DNA of 64,000 nucleotides from Lactarius indigo (taxonomy: Eukaryota; Basidiomycota; Agaricomycetes; Russulales; Russulaceae): positions 1 through 64,000 of the forward strand of contig JAFKAC010000172.1 of assembly GCA_025766275.1 (NCBI GenBank). The letters run 5' to 3'. The translations under genes were made by a program, and so were the position numbers. Shown in pieces: positions 57,046 through 64,000 of this stretch. The notes under the pieces were generated by a model that worked only from the letters and a program-made list of their open reading frames with translations, made no database searches and was not told where the DNA came from. The number at the start of each line of letters is the position of its first letter. The stretch's first letter is position 1.

Positions 57046-59519
57046 ATGCCCCCCTTCGAAATTCCCACTGGGCCCCCAATTACCGAAAGGGGTAGCACCT
57101 ACCTCGTGTCCGACGCGAAGCTGCGCCGCGGCAAACGCCCGAACCCGAAGCCCGCATATGGGAGTATTACCTACGATCGCGAGAAAGGGGAGATGCCCTT
57201 GGAGTGGGCCAAAGAGGACGAGTTCCTGGTTTGGTTGGCTGCCGAGGAACACGCGAAGACGATCAAATTTGTCGTGAGTGTCACTGAGGAATCTAGCTCA
57301 CCAAATTGGCGGGCACGGCGCACGTTCAGGTGCTCGCGGGAATTCTCAGGCGGGAAGTCAGATCGCGAAAACACCCACAAATGGGATCGAAAGATCCCCT
57401 CCATGAAAACAGGTTGCCGGTGCCGCCTGATCGTCAAACAGTATCCGCACACCGACACAATTCTTGGGAAGTATGAAGGCCAGCATGACCACGCGCTTGG
57501 CGATGAGAATCTCCGGTTCCTCAGGCTGTCAGATAGCATCCGGAACCTTGTGATGGAAATGATTCACACTGGCATAGATCCCAAGGCAATAGTCAGTGAC
57601 GACTAATTTTTTTTTGCCGAGCTAACGGAACGGCTATCGCGTCTAGTTGCAACGCGTACGCGAATCCTGCAAGCCGACAGATCACGATTACCACATGACC
57701 ATGCGCGACATCAGCCGCCTCCGTCGGATAGTGGAGAATGACGAAATTCGCCTGGACGATAATGACGCGATCTCCGTTAGGCTTTGGGTCGCTCGGCTCC
57801 GGCAGTGTGGTGCTGAGGCCGTCCTGAAGGACAAGAGGGATCCGCCTCCCCCCGAATCTGGTCTATCTCCAGATTCTTTTGTCCTATGCATTCAAACTGA
57901 GTACCAGAGGGACCGCTTCCGAGCACTTGGCTCCGATTTTTTGTCAATAGATGCCACTCACAATACAACTCAGTACATAGGGGTCCAACTGTTCACTCTG
58001 ATTGTGAGGGATTTGTGGGGCCATGGTGCGCTTTGTGGCACTTTTCCGTTTACGGACGCTTACTCCATCGCTTACTCCATTTCCGTCTGCCAGGTGTTCC
58101 TGTCGCATGGATGCTGTCGTCAAATGGCACAGAAGCGACAATACAATTTTTTCTTAATTTCGTAAAAAATCGCAGCCCTGAAACGAAACCGCGGATCACA
58201 ATGAGTGATCGTGACAAGGCGCAAATGAACGCTGTAAAGGCCGTGTATCCGGACACCACACTTCTGTTGTGCTGGTGGCACGTGCTTCGCGCCATGCGGA
58301 TGCACTTCCGCACGGAAGAATTCCCGGTACTTTGGGAACGCGTCAAAGAATGGGTCAAAACGTCCGATCAATCGACGTTTGATTCCGCGTGGGATTGGAT
58401 CCGGACCGATGATTCGGTACCCAAGAGCTTTGTCGAATATCTTGAGACCCATTGGATGGACATTGTGCCCCTTTGGGCAGGGATTTCAAGACAGAATCGG
58501 ACGATCTTCCAAGAAGGGGACACAAATATGCTTATTGAGGCGTAAGTAGTCTTATCACACAAATTATCAGTCAGGATCACTCAAATCTATGCCTATCTAG
58601 CTACCACCACATCCTAAAATCTAAGTGGCTTGAGGGAAAGAGGAATCGGCGTGTGGACCATCTCGTCCACACACTCGTTACGATTATGCTCCCGTCTTAC
58701 GCGATCCAGCACGTCCGCCAGGAACTAGGGTTTGAAGGTCTAAATCTAGCCGCTAAGCGTCGCAAGGAAATTCTCGCGAAAACTCCGGAAATTAATGCCG
58801 AGTCAATCCACAAACTACGCGACGACCAATATAATGTGTTATCCGCACATTCATCGCGTACCTATTCGGTTAAGCTTAGCACACAGTCCTGCGACTGCCC
58901 GGACTGGCCCAGGGTGGAGCTCTGTAAACATGTCACCGCCGTTGCCCATTTCTTCGGGAACGGCGATCAACGAATTGAAGTGGAGGTGGTGGCCCCCAAG
59001 ACGACGCAAGCGCAATCAATCCGGGAAGGTTCGGCGCGTGCGCACAGTGAGGCGAGCGCAGCAGCAATCCTGGAGAACGTAATTGCCATCTCCAGGGCGT
59101 TCCTGAGTGACGATGCGGCGATGTCTCCGGAGACCGTTCGAAGTCTCCAGATGGTCGAGTCACACCTGACTGCCATTGTCCAGAATGCACACTCTCCTGA
59201 GCCCCCCCTCCCTGACAAGGACGTCGTACCACCCAATCAAGGCACGTGGGCCGAGACCGCCGAACGAATGGGGGCAAAGCGACACCGGAGGAGAACTCGC
59301 CCTGCCACCGCGTCGTCTCCAGAACCCCCGGCAACAGCACGCATTGGGATCTCAATCGCAAAAGGCCGCGTGTCAAGATTACTGACCCTTACAGTGGTGG
59401 GGTCAGTTCTGGCCGAAACGCCCCACCAGACGCACAAACTGCGGCACGGAACGCTGAAGCACGTACTCGCGCCGCAGCTGCAGCCAACGCTGCAAACTAC
59501 CCTCCCCCAGAGCCTCTGA
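57046..59519 (+). CDS. MULE transposase with SWIM zinc finger
   Basis: DDE transposase of the Mutator/MULE superfamily. Exons 57046-57591, 57647-58025, 58094-58541 and 58601-59519 join in frame. Exon 1 holds a FAR1/WRKY-like Cys/His DNA-binding region (FRCSREFSGG ... CRCRLIVKQY ... GQHDHALGDE). The catalytic core has Asp in FLSIDATHNTTQY, Asp in ITMSDRDKAQMNAV and a CWWHVLRAM motif. A SWIM finger, CDCPDWPRVELCKHVTAVAHF, lies near 58888-58950. The C-terminal tail is ambiguous: one frame ends at 59519, while an overlapping frame to 59731 (KRPRVKITDPYSGG, KRRPKYASTPAPSAP, Tyr/Pro-rich end) looks more protein-like and may be joined by an unrecognised intron or frameshift. No stop interrupts the core, so this copy may be functional. 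Confidence 0.82.
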
Positions 59520-59731
59520 AGCGTCGCCCCAAGTACGCGAGCACCCCGGCCCCATCGGCACCCGAATCATCCGTTCCCCCACCTTCCACCCCCCCTACGT
59601 GGTTCCCCGTTCCTACCGCTTACCCTCCCAGAATGTACACGCACGCCCCGTATCCCTCGGGACCTTCGGCATACTCTGTATACTGGCCCTACGGCTATTT
59701 TCCTCAAACTCACTTACCGGCCCCACAATAG

Positions 59732-60847
59732 AATACTCTTTAGATAGTTTTTTTTTTGCTTATCTCTAAATATAAATGAACTTTTTCCATCGAGTTTTGC
59801 ACGCGCGAAGGTGGTTGAACCGTGGTTTTGCACCCACGAGGTACTTTCGCGCGACTCGCGTGCTCTACGGCCTCGGCTCATGCTCATCCAACCCCTCGGT
59901 TGGATCATTTCGTCGTCTATGCTCTCCACCGCACCTGTCTTCGCCCTTCCGTTACCTCTTCCACTCTCTACCTCCTGTGATCTCAAGGTGCGCTTTCCGG
60001 TCCTGAGACTTTCAGTCTTTATGCTTACCCCTAAGATGATCGATCGATCAGATCGATCATTTGCGACGACACGTACTCGAACAAGTCCTCGAGTACCGTT
60101 GGTTGAAGTCAGTCCGAGCGTCGTTCAAAACATGTCAAGACACGTTCAGTCTCCGGGAGATCAACCAAATGGTACGTGTATTTATATCTCTCGAGTGACA
60201 ACTGAAAGTACTGAACGCCGATCCCTCAACTCTTCGTGATTTCAAGAATCGCGTTCGCCACGATTTCGCTGGTCCAGGACCATACCTCGAGTGGCACCTG
60301 AACGTCGATCCCTCAACTCTTCGTGATTTTGTGAGTCATCTTCACTGCAATTTTGGCTTCGTCCTGACCCGTAGAACTGACCCATAGAACTAGTCTAACT
60401 ATACCATGTAAATACGATACGGTTCATCTTTCAACTCGTGCTCAAATACCAAGTAGTTTACCCTGTCAGCTTCAACTGTCGCTCATTGCCAGTAGGCAGC
60501 TCAATTTTACAAGGCGTATTCGTAAAACTTCTACGACTTGTCACAGTACGCTTTCTACCTAATTGTAAGGACATCTGCCCAGGCGTTCGCTCGAACGTTT
60601 GAGTCATTTTTGCAAACGTCAGGCAGCAGGCTTATAGCCAGCCATCATTTCCGCATGGTTATCTTCTCCAACAACCTTCATACGCATTACCTTCATCGTC
60701 CATTTTCCGTGAGTATATTCCAAGCTCACCAGTCTCGGGTGACAACTGAGCGTCGATCCCTCAACTCTTCGTGACTTCAATAGTCGCATTCCCTGCTTCA
60801 CAGCCCGCGTCTCTAGACCCGTCTACCCTCTCAGGCTACTTCCCTGT
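59732..60847. repeat. MULE spacer with three copies of a 25-bp motif
   Basis: The phrase CGATCCCTCAACTCTTCGTG, preceded by GAACGYC or GAGCGT, occurs near 60213, 60301 and 60749. Two copies are also preceded by GTGACAACTGA. No conserved gene was seen. Confidence 0.6.
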
Positions 60848-60919
60848 ATGCGACGTCGACAGAATCGAGCCTCGTTGAGGCTCGCCCTTTCCCTCAAGGC
60901 TATTCATGTAAGTCAACCG

Positions 60920-62440
60920 CGTGCCCCTTCTCGTTCGCCACCTCACTCACCTCCTCTCACTCACGCTCACTTTCACCAACTCTGCACCTCCCTCTTCTCG
61001 CCGCGCTCTCTTCGTCGCTCGCCTGCTCTTCCTCCTCACTTGTCTCCCCGCTCGTCGCCTGCTGCTGCTGCTGCTGTTGTTGCTAACCTCTACCTCGCTC
61101 GCCGCCGCCTCCTGTTCCTGTTGCTATTCATCCCCCTCGCTCGCTCGCTGCCTCCTCTGCCTCCGCCTCCTCCTCCACCTTCACCACCACCACCTCCATC
61201 ACCACCTCGCTCGCCTCCTCCCCCTCGCTCGCTCGCCGCCTCCTCTTCACCTCCACCCCGCTCGCTCGCCTCCACCTCCACCTCTACCTCCATCACCTCG
61301 CTCGCCTCCTCCCCCTCGCTCGCCTCCTCCCCCTCGCTCGCCTCCTCCCCCTCGCTCGCCTCCTCCACCTCCACCTCCGCCACCTCCCCCTCGCTCTCCC
61401 CCCTTCTCCATGTCCACCACCACCACCCCCTCGCTCGCCGTCGCCTCCTCACCTCCACCCCGCTCGCTCGCCTCCTCCACCTCCACCACCTCGCTCGCCT
61501 CCTCCTCGTTCGCCGCCGCCGCCGCCTCCACCTCCATCTCCACCTCCTCCACCCCCTCGCTCACCGCCGCCTCCTCCTCCTCACCTCCAGCCCGCTCGCT
61601 CGCTCGGCTCGCTCGCCGCCGCCGCCTCCACCACCACCACCACCACCTCGCTCGTCTCCTCCCCCTCGCTCGCGCCGCCTCCACCGCCTCCACCTCGCCC
61701 GCCGCCTCCTCCAGCACCTCGCTCGCCTCTTCCTCCCTCCCTCTCACTCGCCGCTTCCTCCTCCTCCAGCACCACCTCGCTCGCCTCCTCCCCCTCGCCC
61801 CGCTCGCTCGCCGCCTCCTCCTCACCTCCACCTCGCTCGCTCGCCGCCTCCACCGCCTCCTCCACCCCCGCGCTCGCCGCCTCCATCACCTCCTCCACCA
61901 CCTTGCTCGTCTCCTCCCCCTCGCTCGCTCGCGCCGCCTCCACCTCGCCCGCCGCCTCCTCCACCACCTCGCTCGCCTCTTCCTCCCTCCCTCTCGCTCG
62001 CCGCCTCCTCCTCCAGCACCACCTCGCTCGCCTCCTCCCCTCGCTCGCTCGTCGCCTCCACCACCTCCACCACCTCGCTCGCCTCTTCCTCCCTCCCTCT
62101 CGCTCGCCTCCTCCTCCTCCTCCTCCTCCTCCTCCAGCAACACCTCGCTCGCCTCTTCCTCCCTCCCTCTCGCTCGCCTCCTCCTCCTCCTCCTCCTCCT
62201 CCAGCACCACCTCGCTCGCCTCCTCCCCCTCGCTCGCTCGCCGCCTCCTCCACCTCGCCCGTCGCCTCCACCTCCACCACCTCGCTCGCCGCCTCCTCCT
62301 CCAGCACCACCTCGCTCGCCTCCTCCTCCTCCTCACTCCACCTCGCTCACCGCCTCCTCCACCTCCCCCCCCCCCCTCGCTTGCCTCCTCCTCCTCGTCG
62401 CTCGCCACCACCACTACCTCCTCGCTCACTCACCTCAATT
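60920..62440 (+). repeat. Polypyrimidine low-complexity tract, CTC/CCT-rich
   Basis: About 1.5 kb whose plus strand is almost entirely C and T, built from CTCGCTCGCC, CCTCCTCC and CACCTCC words. Several frames are open on both strands because stops need purine-rich codons on this strand; the resulting Pro/Arg/Ser/Leu or Glu/Gly/Arg chains are not protein-like. It lies inside the MULE. Confidence 0.9.
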
Positions 62441-62612
62441 TGATTTCGCCAGACTGGGAAGGGTGCTCATGTGACTTTTGATTATTAGCTAAGAAAAATA
62501 TATGTATTGTATACTTGTACATCTAATGTTATCTATTAGTTAATAGTTGGTGCTAGATTAAATAAAAAAATGTGTGTTTGGACGGAGATCAAACTTTGAC
62601 GACGGTCCAGAG

Positions 62613-62644
62613 CGGACCGGACCGTGAGATCTTTGCGAAAAGTA
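62613..62644 (-). repeat. MULE inverted repeat, right
   Basis: CGGACCGGACCGT then ATCTTTGCGAAAAGT, the complement of the left repeat at 56782-56813. Confidence 0.7.
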
Positions 62645-64000
62645 CGCAACTTTCACTGGTGACACGGCCGCTCACTGAGCCTTATCGACTTATCGCTTAA
62701 GGCACCTGTTGGGAATATGTTCTGATCAAACATATCGAGCATCATATTCAAGCAGAATACAGCGCGAATCTCAAGAACAATCAAGCTATAACAGGTGTCC
62801 GAGCACCACCTGATGACAATTAAACCGTTTATGACCTGCCCTACTCCTTATCATCAGCAAATAAAAAAAAGGTTGACAAGTGGTTTATAACCGCTTATAA
62901 TCGCCGTAAGCGGTCTGAGCAGGTCCGGGATTACAAATCGCCGAAAGCGATTGTGGTCGTTCGATGGTTTTGAAATCGTTTGGCAATTATGCCCATGAAT
63001 GGTAATCGCTTTTGTGGATTGTATAACTAAAACTCTTCACACGGGTTGTATGTGCTTACAATTGATTATAATTCAGAGGGTAGCTAGTTAGAAAAATTAC
63101 AGTGTACTGTACCGGACTTTTCTCTTTTTGCTCTTGGCTCTATCTTAATTATTGTTTGATCACCTTGCTTGCCAAGTCGGCTGACCTCTCATCTCATATT
63201 TCACAATACAACTAAGGGTACATAATAAACTGGATTTGGACAGAATTGAACATGCGGTCTGAACGTGAGTGCTGACATAACGACTTGAGACTATGACGAG
63301 TATTACCGCTACACCAAAAGTTCATCTGTAACGTACACAACATTATTATACTTGAATAGACATGAGAGGTTTTCAACGTATAGGCACGCTGGTGGCACAG
63401 TGGCGCACCTCTTCGTTCATCCCAACTACCCACTCGTAATCAGCCGAGATCGACTGATATTTACTCTCTCCCACACTGATGATATTGCAACACGGCAGCT
63501 GCGAGGCAAAGTACATCTTGAAGCGCTTCGCGAACACCAACACCGCGGGCGTCTTCGCTAGGGTGTGCCCTTCGATCCGCACGCGATAGGCCAAACTGAC
63601 GAACGACGAGCGGCTGTGAGTACACGAGCCAGCGAGCTCCGGCGGGAATAGGCGCAATCAATGGACGCTCCATTTCGACGCAGCACGCCATCCGTGTGCT
63701 CCATGTTTCCCACGACGTCGGCCCGCATCCGCTAGAAGGATCAGAAGAGAGAGGTAATCACGCCGCATCGCGAGCCAATAGGACGTCATGGTGCCGTTTT
63801 GGGTCGCCATTTGCCGCGGTCAGTCCGACCAGACAGGCGTCTGGGGAAGGACGAAAGGGGAGACATCGAGAGCGCGAGCGCGAGGAGGAGGACGTCGTGA
63901 GACATGCTTGCGATAGACGAAACGATGCAGAAAGTGGGTGGACGCCCGCTCGGGGGATAGGTAGGCATAGCTGTCGGACTCTGAGCAATTTTTTACCGCC
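62645..64000. other. Unassigned right end
   Basis: AT-rich to about 63350, with near-palindromic words around CGCTTATAATCGCCGTAAGC (62892-62911) and repeated AATCGC/GCGATT. A minus-strand frame at 63373-63657 (LAYRVRIEGHTLAK, ISVGESKYQSISADYEW) looks moderately protein-like and could be an exon of a gene reaching beyond the window, but I do not recognise it. Confidence 0.35.

Larger units (their letters stand above)
56782..62644 (+). mobile_element. Mutator-like (MULE) transposon with inverted repeats
   Basis: Bounded by an inverted repeat of about 32 bp: ACTTTTCGCAAAGAT followed by CACGGTCCGGTCCG at 56782-56813, with its complement at 62613-62644 (four or five mismatches). It encloses a MULE transposase gene (57046-59519), a repeat-bearing spacer and a long polypyrimidine tract. 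The outer ends and target duplication could not be fixed, so true termini may lie some tens of bases outside. Confidence 0.7.

Noticed and set aside
61090..62429. Glu/Gly/Arg-rich open frames on the minus strand
   Set aside because: Complement of the same tract; the absence of stops follows from base composition.
60848..62474. Long open frames of more than 500 codons on the plus strand
   Set aside because: They lie in a C/T-only tract that is open in several frames at once and give Pro/Ser/Arg/Leu strings with no domain; this is low-complexity DNA.

Overview
The window is the left end of a fungal chromosome, most likely from an agaricomycete basidiomycete. Evidence: about 23 units of a TTTAGGG-type telomere at the left end, short introns of 44-60 nt with CTAAC-like branch points, chromodomain Ty3/Gypsy retrotransposons, a KDZ-family DNA transposase with a CxC2 cysteine cluster, and a TET/JBP-type dioxygenase gene beside it. 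The species cannot be named from the sequence.

Layout. (1) 1-10.3 kb: the telomere is joined directly to the second polo box of a polo-like kinase (PLK) gene on the minus strand. The same gene is split by a 7.8-kb LTR retrotransposon (E1, 1370-9194) and carries frameshifts and a stop. (2) 10.3-11.5 kb: a decayed RRS1 ribosome-biogenesis gene. (3) 11.6-48.4 kb: a repeat-rich accessory island, about 20.5 kb once later insertions are removed. A 211-bp satellite lies on its left and a 220-bp satellite on its right. Between them are small coiled-coil or Cys-cluster genes, a TET/JBP gene, a broken KDZ transposase and a 33-bp repeat array. The island received two full LTR elements (E2, 19934-27755; E3, 39903-47863) and one solo LTR (37012-37477). 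(4) 49.9-56.3 kb: a UDP-glucose:glycoprotein glucosyltransferase (UGGT) gene ending in the ER-retention signal RDEL, with an apparently decayed N-terminus. (5) 56.8-62.6 kb: a Mutator-like (MULE) transposon with inverted terminal repeats, a SWIM-finger transposase and a 1.5-kb polypyrimidine tract. (6) 62.6-64 kb: no recognisable gene.

The LTR elements share one unusual expression plan that can be read directly. A TATA box lies exactly 34 nt upstream of an 11-nt sequence that is complementary to the primer-binding site, which indicates Tf1-like self-priming. Gag appears to start at a conserved GUG in an otherwise AUG-free leader. Pol is reached by -1 slippage on GGGTTTT. Pol carries a C-terminal chromodomain followed by an extension that overlaps a second conserved reading frame.

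The best candidate for an undescribed system is the KDZ-TET/JBP island. Its three satellite arrays, and many of its introns and spacers, are built from one module: a GGGCC box followed by a TCGGCAG/CTGCCGA box about every 33-44 bp. Differences between repeat copies across the window are mostly CpG to TpG/CpA changes. This fits 5-methylcytosine decay in a region that also carries a predicted 5-methylcytosine dioxygenase.
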